From an uncultured Alkalilimnicola sp. (GTDB lineage Bacteria > Pseudomonadota > Gammaproteobacteria > Nitrococcales > AK92): a stretch of DNA of 64,000 nt. The stretch lies in assembly GCA_937951875.1 (NCBI GenBank), contig CALGAN010000015.1, positions 19,330 through 83,329 on the forward strand, in the 5' to 3' direction. The notes under the pieces are model-generated. The model made no database searches. It was given only the letters and a program-made list of their open reading frames with translations, and had not been told where the DNA came from. Positions 35,760-44,504 of this stretch are shown in pieces. Position numbers and translations under genes: made by a program. Each line of letters opens with the position of its first letter. The stretch's first letter is position 1.

Positions 35760-35885
35760 AAGTCAACCGCGATCGGGTCCAATACCGATCCAAGTCAAGA
35801 AATCGACACTTTCCCGCTCGGACTTAAATGCGAAATGCGGCGGCCCCGCTGCGCGAGCGAAGGGTGCCGTTTCCGTCAGGTGTTC

Positions 35886-35902
35886 GCGGCGGAAACCGCC
35901 GC
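35886..35902. terminator. Hairpin after the PilZ-like gene
   Basis: GCGGCGG - AAA - CCGCCGC (7-bp stem) lies 13 bases beyond the stop of the PilZ-like gene, on the minus strand ahead of the fleQ promoter region. The T-run is absent, so termination of the fliD-fliS-fliT-PilZ transcript here is only possible. Confidence 0.4.
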
Positions 35903-35915
35903 CGAGGATGCCGGC

Positions 35916-36455
35916 CTAGCCGCCGCGTCCGCGCCGGCTGGCGATGAAGCGGCGATGCTGGCGGAAAGCGAGCTTCTCCAGCTGCTCGACCACCCCTTCG
36001 GTCACGCCGTCGAGCTCGGTATGGACGCGCGTGCCGTCGCCCTCGGCGCTCAGGCGCTCGACCCGCACCGGCAAGCGCAGCGGGCGCGGCAGCGACTCGT
36101 GAAGGAACAGCTCCACCAGCAGCCGAGCGCCCGGCTGCGGCGGCTGATGGTCGATCCAGGCGAGCGTCCTGCCGGACAGCCAGATGGGATGGCGCGGCGG
36201 TAACGGGCGGGCTTGCGCCAGCAGCTCGCCGAGCAATTCAGCCATGAGCTGCAGGCGCGCCTCCAACACTTGCAGATGGCGCGCGGGCGGCGCGTCCTCT
36301 TCGCCGCCGCTTTCCAGCGGCGACTCAAGGCTGGCGAACTGCCGCAGCAGACGCTCGTTGTCGCGCGCCAGCCGGTCGGCCTCGACCTCGGCGAGCGGCC
36401 CGGCCAGCGCCCGCCAACTCATGGGTACCCGTTCGTGGTATTGCAGCTCGCTCAT
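35916..36455 (-). CDS. PilZ-like protein of the fliD-fliS-fliT operon
   Basis: The 179 residues have a helical N-terminal half (LAEVEADRLARDNERLLRQF, LEARLQLMAELLGELLAQAR) followed by a beta-rich C-terminal half resembling PilZ (HPIWLSGRTLAWIDHQPPQP, GARLLVELFLHESLP, RVHTELDGVTEGVVEQLEKL), ending FRQHRRFIASRR. The cyclic di-GMP signature RxxxR...DxSxxG is not visible, so binding may be lost. Genes of this type sit at this place, between fliT and fleQ, in other polar flagellates. ATG 36455 was chosen; in-frame extension to 36503 is possible. Confidence 0.65.
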   Translation of the reverse strand: MSELQYHERVPMSWRALAGPLAEVEADRLARDNERLLRQFASLESPLESGGEEDAPPARHLQVLEARLQLMAELLGELLAQARPLPPRHPIWLSGRTLAWIDHQPPQPGARLLVELFLHESLPRPLRLPVRVERLSAEGDGTRVHTELDGVTEGVVEQLEKLAFRQHRRFIASRRGRGG

Positions 36456-36512
36456 GGCAACCCGCACCGCGCGCCCTCTCGGGCCCATCCTCGATATCGG
36501 CAATCCGGACTT

Positions 36513-36833
36513 TCACCGGGAAAAGCGCCGGTAAGCATCCGTCGCCTTTTGCCCGGCACGTACGTCACGCATCTGGCGAGCCGCCTCGTCCCGGCCCTGC
36601 TCCACCAACATGAGTAGTTCCTGGTCGATGTCCAGCACTCTGCGCACGCAGTCGACAACGGTCGGCGCGTGCTCCTTTGGAACCGGCTGCGCAAACAGCT
36701 CCCGCGCCAACTGCTGGCGCCGCTGCTCGCGCTCGGCCAGCGTCGGCCAGTCTTTGGCCCGCGCCAGCTGGAGCATTTCCTCCGTCAGCGCCAGCAGCTG
36801 CTGCGCCAACTGGGCCTGGTTCTCAAGGGGCAT
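36513..36833 (-). CDS. fliT: FliT-like flagellar chaperone
   Basis: The 106-residue all-helical, charged protein has QLLALTEEMLQLARAKDWPT, RRQQLARELFAQPVP, and VRRVLDIDQELLMLVEQGRD. The helical hairpin pattern, size and place right after fliS match FliT-type chaperones, which escort FliD. Sequence identity within this family is low, so the name rests mostly on position and form. It begins 11 bases after fliS. Confidence 0.78.
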   Translation of the reverse strand: MPLENQAQLAQQLLALTEEMLQLARAKDWPTLAEREQRRQQLARELFAQPVPKEHAPTVVDCVRRVLDIDQELLMLVEQGRDEAARQMRDVRAGQKATDAYRRFSR

Positions 36834-36844
36834 GGTTCATCGGT

Positions 36845-37267
36845 CTAGCCCGCCGTACCCGTGGCGGGCATCTGCCGGAGTTCCGGCGGAATGGCCATCC
36901 AGGCATCGCGGATCTCGCGCAGCAACCGCGCCACCTCGTCGAGCGCCGCCTCATCGTTATGAAGATTGGCATGCAACAGACGGCGCTGCATGTAATCGTA
37001 CAGCGCATCCAGACCGGCGGCGATCTCACCGCCGGCGGCATGGTCCAGGCAGCCTTGCAAACCGCCGATGATGGCGACCGCCTTGCCCAGTAGCGTGCCC
37101 TTTTCCGCTATCTCGTTGCGCTGGAGCGCCCCCTTGGCCTGGGCGATGCGCTCGAGGGCGCCGTCCATAAGCATGCACACCTGCTGATGCGGGTCCGCGT
37201 ACGCCACACCGCTGTAGGCACCGATTTGCCGATATTGCTGCGCGCCGCGCGAATAGCCGTAACTCAT
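36845..37267 (-). CDS. fliS: Flagellin chaperone FliS
   Basis: The 140-residue helical-bundle protein includes the family signature YRQIGAYSGVAYADPHQQVC and LMDGALERIAQAKGALQRNE, followed by LGKAVAIIGGLQGCLDHAAG. FliS binds the C-terminal end of flagellin (FliC) in the cytoplasm and stops early polymerisation. It lies 44 bases after fliD in the sigma-54-driven fliD operon. Confidence 0.95.
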   Translation of the reverse strand: MSYGYSRGAQQYRQIGAYSGVAYADPHQQVCMLMDGALERIAQAKGALQRNEIAEKGTLLGKAVAIIGGLQGCLDHAAGGEIAAGLDALYDYMQRRLLHANLHNDEAALDEVARLLREIRDAWMAIPPELRQMPATGTAG

Positions 37268-37311
37268 TGTCTCAATTCCTCAAGCCAAACGCGGAAGCCC
37301 CGGTACCCCGG

Positions 37312-39348
37312 TCAGCCGATCATCGTTTGCAGAGAGGCCAATTGCTGGCTCAGATAGCTGCTAGTCTGACCGAGCCGCGCCACCAGACTGTCCATGGCGG
37401 TGAACTGCGCCAGCAAGCGCGCCTGCACGCTCTCCATGCGGCGATCCAAGGCTTCCCTATCCTCTTCGATATCCTTGAGCCGACCGTTGAGCGCGTCGGT
37501 GGTCTCGGTGAGAACCCCCTCGGCATCGAGGTAGCTGCCGAGGAAGCCGTCGAGTTCGGCGAGAATGCCGCGCGAGAACACCACTATACCGCGGTCGCCC
37601 AGCTCATCGCCGGTGATGCGCAGCCGCAGCCCATCGGCCGGCCCGCCGTCGCCGATCAGCTCCTGACCTACCCCCACGGCGATCCGCCCGCCTATGCTGC
37701 CCGCCACATCGACGCCGGCTTCGCCTTCGCCGACGGCCAGGCCCAGGGTCGCGCTCAACCCCGAGTCGGCCGACAGGATTTCGACGGTGGACTCAGAGCC
37801 GTAGCTGTCGGAGACGATCTCGAAGCGGTTGTTGACGGTGTCGTAGCTCACCCGCACGGTCACGCCCAGCTTCTGCAGCTCGCTGTCTTCGTTGATGCGC
37901 GCCTGCAGCTCTCTGGCCAGCTCTTCACCGCTGCTGTAGCTGCCATGGGTAAGGCGGATCTGCTTGGACTCGATGCCATCGACCTTGACGGTGAAACTGT
38001 CGTTGTTAGCGTCGATGTCGATCGGCGACACGGCCGGATCGACGGCGAGGGCCGTTCCCACGTACCGCCCCTGGGTCGCGAGCTGCGTGATATGGACCGC
38101 GTAGCGCCCCGACTGAGTGCCGCTGCTGCTACCGACATACTCGACGCCGGTCGCCTCCTCCGTTAGCCCGTACGAAGCGAACAGCGCACCGATCTCTTCG
38201 AAGTGGGCACTCAACGCCTTGTCGAGCTTGGCGTTGTCGATCTCCAAGGTACCGTCGCGCTTGCTGACGATGCCCAGATCGGCCAAGGAACGCACCGCGC
38301 CGCCTTCCAGCACCCTGAGCGGGTCCGTGAGCAGGCTGCGCAGCTTGCTATTGAGATTGCGCACCAGGGCGTCGCCGGTCAGCGCCGAGGCTTTCTTGTT
38401 CTCGGCGTCGTACTTGGTGAGCGCGGTGATCTGCTGCTGAAGCTTGTTGTAAGCCTCGACAAAAGATTTGATCTTGCCTTGAACGGCCGCCGTGTCCCGG
38501 CTGACGTCGATGCGCACGCTGCCGGTGGTGGTATCACTCAGCGATAGCGTGACGCCCTCGATGGCGTCGGTGATCTCGTTGCTGGCGCGACGGATGCTCA
38601 GGCCGTTGATCGTCAGACGGGCATCCTCGGCGGCGCGGGTTTGCTCGGCGTTGCTGGCGGTGGTGTTGAACGCGAGGCGGGACAAGCCGGCGGCGTCGCC
38701 ATCGTCACCGTCCTCGTCGGCCACCTCCACCACGAAGCCGTTGGCCGCGCCCGTATCCTTGGCGGTGAACACCAGCCGCTGGCCGCTGCCGTCGTTGATG
38801 ATGGACGCCTGGACACCGACGTTCGCCGCATTCACCGCGTCACGCACCTGCGCCAGCGTGCTGCCCGGCTCGATGACCACGCGCTTGGCCGTCCGCTCCG
38901 GATTCTCGTCGAACGACGAGACCTTGCCGCTGGCTTCGTCCACGGCCACCGTACCGAAGCGGAACGTCAAAGTTCCGCCGCCCACGACCTCATCGGTGTT
39001 GGCGAAGGCTTGGGTGGCGATGCCCTGCGCCTGCGCCAGCGCGCTGACCTCCAGCTGGTAACTGCCGACAGCAGCCCCCGCACTGGCGCTGACGCCGATG
39101 GCGTCGGGCTTGCTGGACGTCGCCTTCATCTGGCTGAACGACTTGGCGTCGGCCAACGCCTTCACTTGCTCGCGAAAGCCCGACAGAGCGCTCTTGAGCG
39201 CGCCATAAGCGGAAAGCTGGGTTTGAACCTTCACTTCCTGCCGATCGAGTCGGTTCTGCACCGGCGCTCGCTCGGCCGCAACCAGCTGTGACACCAGCGA
39301 CTGGATATCGATACCCGAGCCGATACCCGATGATGTGATTCCCGCCAA
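37312..39348 (-). CDS. fliD: Flagellar filament cap protein FliD
   Basis: The 678 residues open with the typical AGITSSGIGSGIDIQSLVSQ and a Leu/Val coiled stretch (LVAAERAPVQNRLDRQE). They contain a flagellin hook-IN type motif (ARLTINGLSIRRASNEITDA) and end with the coiled-coil AMDSLVARLGQTSSYLSQQL. FliD caps the filament and helps insert flagellin. It is longer than the Pseudomonas protein because of extra middle domains. The start is TTG 39348, which places Ala-Gly-Ile-Thr exactly as in relatives; GGGGAG lies upstream. A sigma-54 promoter sits 47 bases before it. Confidence 0.95.
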   Translation of the reverse strand: MAGITSSGIGSGIDIQSLVSQLVAAERAPVQNRLDRQEVKVQTQLSAYGALKSALSGFREQVKALADAKSFSQMKATSSKPDAIGVSASAGAAVGSYQLEVSALAQAQGIATQAFANTDEVVGGGTLTFRFGTVAVDEASGKVSSFDENPERTAKRVVIEPGSTLAQVRDAVNAANVGVQASIINDGSGQRLVFTAKDTGAANGFVVEVADEDGDDGDAAGLSRLAFNTTASNAEQTRAAEDARLTINGLSIRRASNEITDAIEGVTLSLSDTTTGSVRIDVSRDTAAVQGKIKSFVEAYNKLQQQITALTKYDAENKKASALTGDALVRNLNSKLRSLLTDPLRVLEGGAVRSLADLGIVSKRDGTLEIDNAKLDKALSAHFEEIGALFASYGLTEEATGVEYVGSSSGTQSGRYAVHITQLATQGRYVGTALAVDPAVSPIDIDANNDSFTVKVDGIESKQIRLTHGSYSSGEELARELQARINEDSELQKLGVTVRVSYDTVNNRFEIVSDSYGSESTVEILSADSGLSATLGLAVGEGEAGVDVAGSIGGRIAVGVGQELIGDGGPADGLRLRITGDELGDRGIVVFSRGILAELDGFLGSYLDAEGVLTETTDALNGRLKDIEEDREALDRRMESVQARLLAQFTAMDSLVARLGQTSSYLSQQLASLQTMIG

Positions 39349-39394
39349 CGCCCGATCTCCCCGCGACCACCAGCGAATCTGGTGTCAGACTTAA

Positions 39395-39410
39395 TGCAAT
39401 CTCCGCGCCA
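39395..39410 (-). promoter_or_regulatory. Sigma-54 promoter of fliD
   Basis: The minus strand reads TGGCGCGGAGATTGCA with GG-N10-GC spacing. It begins immediately after the flaG stop codon. The predicted start is near 39384, giving a 36-base leader to the TTG start of fliD. Confidence 0.85.
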
Positions 39411-39779
39411 TCAGGCCTTGGCCCTAAACAACACGCCTCGTGCCTGATCCAGGCTGGCGGCGATGGCAAGCACTTCCTCGGAAGGGATCTGCCGTATCAC
39501 TTCCCCGCTCTCGACATCGACCACCTTGACGACGGTAAGCCCGCTATCCCCGTCGATGCTGAACTGCAGATCCCGCCTAACCACCTGGAAGAAGTCGTTG
39601 ATCTTCTTCACCGCCGACGCCAGCTCCTGCTCCGACGAGGGAGCACCGGCCTTCGGCTCGGCGCCCTTATCGACGGACCTATTAACGTCCGACGCGGATT
39701 CGGGGGACGGCTGACGCTGCGCCACCGTCCCGAACCCGCGCGGTTCGTTCACTAGGCTTGTTATCAGAGAGCTGTCCAT
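39411..39779 (-). CDS. flaG: FlaG-family flagellar protein
   Basis: This 122-residue protein has a Ser/Glu/Pro-rich variable N-terminus, then the FlaG domain: SAVKKINDFFQVVRRDLQFS, IDGDSGLTVVKVVDVESGEV, IRQIPSEEVLAIAASLDQ. FlaG affects filament length in polar flagellates. It follows fliC after a strong hairpin, so its expression probably depends on reading through that hairpin. No separate promoter was found in the 59-base gap. Confidence 0.93.
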   Translation of the reverse strand: MDSSLITSLVNEPRGFGTVAQRQPSPESASDVNRSVDKGAEPKAGAPSSEQELASAVKKINDFFQVVRRDLQFSIDGDSGLTVVKVVDVESGEVIRQIPSEEVLAIAASLDQARGVLFRAKA

Positions 39780-39800
39780 GAACGCTCACCCCCCGACCTC

Positions 39801-39830
39801 GAAAGGACGGCCGCCCCCCGGCGGCCGTCC
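39801..39830 (-). terminator. Terminator after fliC
   Basis: A perfect 11-bp stem GGACGGCCGCC / GGCGGCCGTCC with a 4-base loop lies eight bases beyond the fliC stop and is followed on the minus strand by TTTC. The T-run is short, so it is likely partial, leaving some read-through into flaG. Confidence 0.75.
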
Positions 39831-39838
39831 GGCTTAGC

Positions 39839-41203
39839 TTACCGCAGCAGCGAGAGAACGTTCTGCGGCACGCTGTTGGCCTGCGCCAGCATGGCCACGC
39901 CCGCCTGCTGCAGGATCTGCGCCCGGGTGAGGTTCGCGGTCTCGGCAGCGAAGTCGGCGTCCATGATGCGGCTGCGGGCCGCCGACAGGTTCTCGGCGCT
40001 GACGCTCAGGTTGGAGATGGTCGACTCGAAGCGGCTCTGCACCGCACCGAGCTGCGAGCGCAGCACGTTCACCTGCTGCAGCGCCAGGTCGACGGTGCGC
40101 AGAGCGTCGGACGCGTTCTGACGGGTCAGCACGTTGACGTTATTCAGCACGTAACGCTCGGTCGTCAGATTGCCGGCCGTCAAATTGAGGTTGGCTACGT
40201 CGGTACCGGCGACCGAAATGGTCTTGCCGACATCGGTGGTCAACACCAGGCCAGCGTCATACGTCCGGCTGCCGCCGGCGCCCAGGCCGAGCACGGCATT
40301 AGTAGCATCGTCCTTGATCTCGATCGACGCGCCGGTGGTATTGCTGAAAGTGATGTTGGTGCCGTTCACCTCAGCTGTGACGCCCGTCTGACCAGCGGCC
40401 GCGTTGATCTTCTTAACGGCGTTATCGATGGTCTCGTTCGCGGCGAGATTCACCTGGACGCCGTTGACGGTGATGGTCGTGGCGGCCGCATTGGCGGTGT
40501 AAGCCAGATCGAAAGAGGTCTTCGCGGCCTTCTGCGCACTCACCCCCGAATCGGCGGTGACCAGATTGATGGCAGTGATGACGTCGTCGACGGTTTCCGC
40601 GTTGCTCAGGTCGATCGCCGTGCCGTTGATGGTGAAGCCAGTCACGCCGGCGATGCCGCTACGGTCGAACGAAGCGCCTTCGTAGATCTCGGAACCGAGC
40701 TGCGAGCCGCGGGCGTCCACGCCATTGACCGTGATGGTCTGCCCCTGGTTGGCGCCGATCTGGAACACCAGGCTGCTCATGGTGCCGTCCAGGATGTTCT
40801 GACCGTTGAACTGGGTCGAGGAGGCAATGCGGTTGACCTCGGCGATCAGCGCCGACACCTCGTTGTTGATCGCCCGGCGGTCGGAGGCCGCGTTAGTGTC
40901 GTTCGCCGACTGCACCGCCAGCTCGCGGATACGCTGCAGGGCGTTGCCGATTTCGCCCAGCGCGCCCTCCGCCGTCTGGGCGAAGGAGATGCCGTCGTTG
41001 GCGTTGCGCATGGCCTGATTCTGGCCGCGGATCTGCGCGGTGAACCGCTCGGAGATCGCCAGGCCAGCCGCGTCGTCCTTAGCGCTGTTGATGCGCAGAC
41101 CGGAGGACAGGCGGGTCAGGGAGGTCTGCAGGGCGGACTGCGAGTTGTTCAGATTGCGCTGCGCGTTGAGCGAGGCAACGTTGGTGTTGATAACCTGTGG
41201 CAT
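39839..41203 (-). CDS. fliC: Flagellin FliC
   Basis: The 454 residues have the conserved D0/D1 N-terminus (MPQVINTNVASLNAQRNLNN, LRINSAKDDAAGLAISERFT) and C-terminus (ARSRIMDADFAAETANLTRA, VLSLLR end). Between them are two flagellin IN-type motifs (FTINGTAIDLSNAETVDDVI and ITVNGVQVNLAANETIDNAV). The segment around LQRIRELAVQSAND corresponds to the TLR5 recognition region of known flagellins. It is secreted without a signal peptide through the type III gate. AAGGAG precedes the ATG, and a sigma-28 promoter lies about 180 bases upstream. Only one flagellin gene occurs in this window. Confidence 0.98.
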   Translation of the reverse strand: MPQVINTNVASLNAQRNLNNSQSALQTSLTRLSSGLRINSAKDDAAGLAISERFTAQIRGQNQAMRNANDGISFAQTAEGALGEIGNALQRIRELAVQSANDTNAASDRRAINNEVSALIAEVNRIASSTQFNGQNILDGTMSSLVFQIGANQGQTITVNGVDARGSQLGSEIYEGASFDRSGIAGVTGFTINGTAIDLSNAETVDDVITAINLVTADSGVSAQKAAKTSFDLAYTANAAATTITVNGVQVNLAANETIDNAVKKINAAAGQTGVTAEVNGTNITFSNTTGASIEIKDDATNAVLGLGAGGSRTYDAGLVLTTDVGKTISVAGTDVANLNLTAGNLTTERYVLNNVNVLTRQNASDALRTVDLALQQVNVLRSQLGAVQSRFESTISNLSVSAENLSAARSRIMDADFAAETANLTRAQILQQAGVAMLAQANSVPQNVLSLLR

Positions 41204-41379
41204 GGTCGGTCTCCTTGTTCAAGGGGACGGCTGGCGGCCGTCTGTCCCGAAATTCGAACGGGTTGTTTTTCTCACCTTCCCCCAGGTTAACGGCCGCTAT
41301 GCCGAGAACTTTAGGGGTGGTATGAAAATCGGCGCCGCCGTCGTCGGGTTAGGACCGTCTCGTTTCGGCTCCACCCCAT

Positions 41380-41406
41380 ATATCGGCCGCTCGCTCGGCC
41401 ACTTTA
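41380..41406 (-). promoter_or_regulatory. Sigma-28 promoter of fliC
   Basis: The minus strand has TAAA (41403-41406), 15 bases, then GCCGATAT (41380-41387), close to the FliA consensus. The transcript would start near 41372, giving an unusually long leader of about 170 bases to the fliC ATG. Confidence 0.9.
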
Positions 41407-41463
41407 GGGGGGAATCGGGGAAGGGACGCCGACGCGATGCGTCGGCGCGAGCAGGGCGACACC

Positions 41464-42657
41464 TCAGAGTAGGTTGAACAGCGACAGCCCCTGGATCCGC
41501 ACATAGCTCTGCTGAGCCGCCTGCAGACCGACCAACTGCAGATTGAATTCGCTTACGGCCTTGGCGTAATCGAGATCCTCGATTTTGGACACCGCGCTCT
41601 TGAGCTCGAGCAAGGCGTTCTCATTGGTGTCCAGCTCGGCTTCGATGGCGTACAGCCGGGCGCCCACTTCGGCGCGCACCCGCAGCACGTTCTCCTGCGC
41701 CTGGTCCAGGTCGGCGATCGCACGGCCGATGGCGTTGTGCACGCGAGCGCGGTCGATCACGTTGTCGCCTCCCGACTCCAAGGCGTCGATCAGGTTCTGC
41801 AAGGTGACGAACACCGATTGCGGCCTGCTGCGCTCGAGCACGAAGCTGTCGCCGTCGGCGGGCACACCGGTGATGGTCACTTCGATGCCATCGAAGCGTA
41901 TGGCTTCTCCCGGCTCGAACGGCTGCCAGTCGCCGCTGCCGTTCACCGCGTACTCGAGCCGTCCCGAGGCCGACTCGCGGAACAGGATGGTGGCGGGGAA
42001 GACGGCGCCCCCCTCGGGATCGAGCACCCGGCCGCTGTCGATCACGCCGGTGCCGCGATTGCCCGCCGCCGGCTGCGTGCTAAAGGTACCGTTGCCGTTA
42101 GGAACCTTCATGAACACGTCGAACCCGGTGTGGTTCTCCACCAGCTGTCGGGTCGGCCCGACCTGAACCATGCGCTCGTTCTGGTCGCCGTTGTAGACCA
42201 CACCGGTCGCCGTCCTGGAGAACGGCTGCTCGCGGCTGGCGGCGCCCGCGAACAGATATTCGCCGTTGCCGTCGGTGGAATTGGCGAGCTGCACCAACTG
42301 CTCGAAGCGCTCGCGCAGCTCGGCGGCGATGAAGCGCCGCTCGGTGGCGCTGTTGCTGTCGTTGTTGGCCTGCACCGCCAGCTCGCGCACGCGCTGCAGC
42401 AGGTTGCCGACCTCGACCAGCACCGCTTCCTCGCTGCCGAGCCGGGTCTGCGCCATGCCCGCGTTGTCCTGCAGGCGCTGCAGTTCGCCGATGCTCGCGG
42501 TGAGATCGAGCACCCGCGCCGCACCGACCGGATCGTCGGCCGGCGTGAGGATGCGCTGGCCGGTCGCCAGGTGCTGCTGGGTCTTCGACAGCTTGGCTTG
42601 CTGCTGCAGTACCGAGCCGATGCTTACCGCCTGGAACTGGCTGGTGGAAATTCTCAT
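41464..42657 (-). CDS. flgL: Hook-filament junction protein FlgL (HAP3)
   Basis: The 397 residues are flagellin-like at both ends: MRISTSQFQAVSIGSVLQQQ with KTQQHLATGQRILTPADDPV, and the C-terminus SKIEDLDYAKAVSEFNLQLV then SYVRIQGLSLFNLL. It joins the hook to the filament above FlgK. It begins six bases after flgK and is co-transcribed from the sigma-28 promoter before flgK. Confidence 0.96.
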   Translation of the reverse strand: MRISTSQFQAVSIGSVLQQQAKLSKTQQHLATGQRILTPADDPVGAARVLDLTASIGELQRLQDNAGMAQTRLGSEEAVLVEVGNLLQRVRELAVQANNDSNSATERRFIAAELRERFEQLVQLANSTDGNGEYLFAGAASREQPFSRTATGVVYNGDQNERMVQVGPTRQLVENHTGFDVFMKVPNGNGTFSTQPAAGNRGTGVIDSGRVLDPEGGAVFPATILFRESASGRLEYAVNGSGDWQPFEPGEAIRFDGIEVTITGVPADGDSFVLERSRPQSVFVTLQNLIDALESGGDNVIDRARVHNAIGRAIADLDQAQENVLRVRAEVGARLYAIEAELDTNENALLELKSAVSKIEDLDYAKAVSEFNLQLVGLQAAQQSYVRIQGLSLFNLL

Positions 42658-42663
42658 CGAAAG

Positions 42664-44370
42664 TTACCTCCCGACAGCATCGAGCAAGGACTGGAACACG
42701 GCATTGGCGGTGACGATCAGCTGGGCCGACGCCTGGAACGCCTGCTGGTAGCGCAGCATTTCCGCGGCTTCCTCCTCCAGATTGACGCCCGAAACCTCCT
42801 CGCGATAGGCAACCGCCTGCTCCAGCATGACCTCCTGCGCGTCGCGATTTACATTCGCACGCAAGGTCTGGGTACCGACCCGCCCCACCACTCGGCTGTA
42901 GAACTCCTGGACGGTCGCGTCGCCGTCTTCCATCAGCTTGTGATTGCGCAAGTCGGCCAGCGCCAACAGATTGGTGTTGTCGCCGCGGCCGTTGACGTTG
43001 CGCTTGATGAAGAAGGCGTCGCCCTCGTCCGGATTGCCCGTCACTTCCACCGCGATGCTGCCGCCGGCCACCGCGATCTGCAGGCTGCCGTCGACGGTCG
43101 GCACCGGCTCGATGACGGCGAGGCTGCCGTCCCGGGCGGTGATCTCGGCACGATAACCGCTCCCGGTGCGCACCAGGCGGATCGTGTCGAACGCCGCCGG
43201 CGATTCGAGATCGACATCGGCGCCAACCCGCGCCGCGCCGATTTTACCGGTTCCGGTGTTGACGCTCTGACCGGTGTCGTCGGTCCACTCCCCGGTCAGC
43301 GCGGGGCTGGCCCAGGCGATCTCGCTGGGCCGCGTGAGCGCGACGTCGATAGTGCGGGCGGCGTTGGCCGGATCGGTGATGACGAAGAAATCGCCGCCGC
43401 GCTGCATCGTGCCCTGATCGAAGTTCACACCCAGCCGATGCACGCGGTTGAACTCCGTGGCCAGCACCGTGGCGAGCTCGTCCAGCTCGCCTTTGACCAC
43501 ATCCAGGCTCTCGCGACGGAAATCGAGCAACCCGCCCAGACTCCCGCCGGTGATGTTGTTGGTGATATTGACGGTCGAGCCGCCGGCGACGAAAGCGATC
43601 TCACGGCGCGACGGATCGTCGGCACTGGCGACCGTCTTCAGTGGGTTGCTTACGGCGGCGGCCACCAGCGGTTGGCCATTGCCGATGAAGACGTTGACCG
43701 AACCATCGGCCAGAGCCACCACTTGAGTGGCCACGCGCTCCGAGAGCTGCTCCAGCAGCGCGTCACGTTTGTCGAGCAGGTCGTTGGGCGGCGCCCCCTG
43801 GGAACGGCCAAGGGCCACGGCGATTTCCTGATTGAGCCGAGCCACCGCGCTGGCGAGTTCGTTCACTTCGTCGACAGTCACCTCGAGGCGGGTATTGACC
43901 TCTTTTTCGAGTTCGGTGAGGCGCGAGCTCAGAAAATGAAAGCGGCTGACCAAATTGCGGCCTTCGGTGAGCATGACGTCGCGCGCCGTCGAGGAAGTCG
44001 GGTCGGCAGCAGCCTGCTGCACAGAGTTGAAGAACGCCTGCAGCGAGGGCGCCAGCCCGGCATTCTTGTCCGCCAGCAGACCGTCGATGCGCCCGCTCAG
44101 CTCCGCGAAGGTGTTCAGCCGGTTGTACTCGGCCGTGTTGCTGCGGACGTTGGCGTTTCTGTCGTCGTCCGCCATACGGCGGATCTGCGCGATCCCGACG
44201 CCGCTGCCGGCCCAGCCACCGCCGACCAGGGTCGGTGTCAGCGTCGTCAGCTCGACGCGCTGGCGACTGTAACCCTTGGTATTGACGTTGCTGATATTGT
44301 GTGACGTGGTCGCCAGCGCGCGTTGGAATGCGAGCATTCCGGAAACGCTAGTTTGAAATAGATCTGCCAT
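42664..44370 (-). CDS. flgK: Hook-filament junction protein FlgK (HAP1)
   Basis: The 568 residues carry the rod/hook signature at the N-terminus (SGMLAFQRALATTSHNISNV, NTKGYSRQRVEL) and the C-terminal helix EAAEMLRYQQAFQASAQLIV. The centre is large and beta rich. It is the first junction protein added after FliK triggers the export switch. It is the first gene of the flgKL unit, with its own sigma-28 promoter 54 bases upstream. Confidence 0.97.
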   Translation of the reverse strand: MADLFQTSVSGMLAFQRALATTSHNISNVNTKGYSRQRVELTTLTPTLVGGGWAGSGVGIAQIRRMADDDRNANVRSNTAEYNRLNTFAELSGRIDGLLADKNAGLAPSLQAFFNSVQQAAADPTSSTARDVMLTEGRNLVSRFHFLSSRLTELEKEVNTRLEVTVDEVNELASAVARLNQEIAVALGRSQGAPPNDLLDKRDALLEQLSERVATQVVALADGSVNVFIGNGQPLVAAAVSNPLKTVASADDPSRREIAFVAGGSTVNITNNITGGSLGGLLDFRRESLDVVKGELDELATVLATEFNRVHRLGVNFDQGTMQRGGDFFVITDPANAARTIDVALTRPSEIAWASPALTGEWTDDTGQSVNTGTGKIGAARVGADVDLESPAAFDTIRLVRTGSGYRAEITARDGSLAVIEPVPTVDGSLQIAVAGGSIAVEVTGNPDEGDAFFIKRNVNGRGDNTNLLALADLRNHKLMEDGDATVQEFYSRVVGRVGTQTLRANVNRDAQEVMLEQAVAYREEVSGVNLEEEAAEMLRYQQAFQASAQLIVTANAVFQSLLDAVGR

Positions 44371-44423
44371 GGCTATCCTGCGTCCCCACGGGCAGCCCGG
44401 AGGCCCCCGCTGCGTCTTGGTGT

Positions 44424-44450
44424 TTGTCGTCCGCCGCGGCGGAATCTTTA
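44424..44450 (-). promoter_or_regulatory. Sigma-28 promoter of flgKL
   Basis: TAAA (44447-44450) and GACGACAA (44424-44431, six of eight matches to GCCGATAA) are separated by exactly 15 bases on the minus strand. The predicted start is about 45 bases before the flgK ATG. Confidence 0.75.
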
Positions 44451-44504
44451 ACGCCCCCTGAGGGCGGCTCGGCGGCGCACGCCGTCGACGGCCCTTGCAC
44501 GCCC

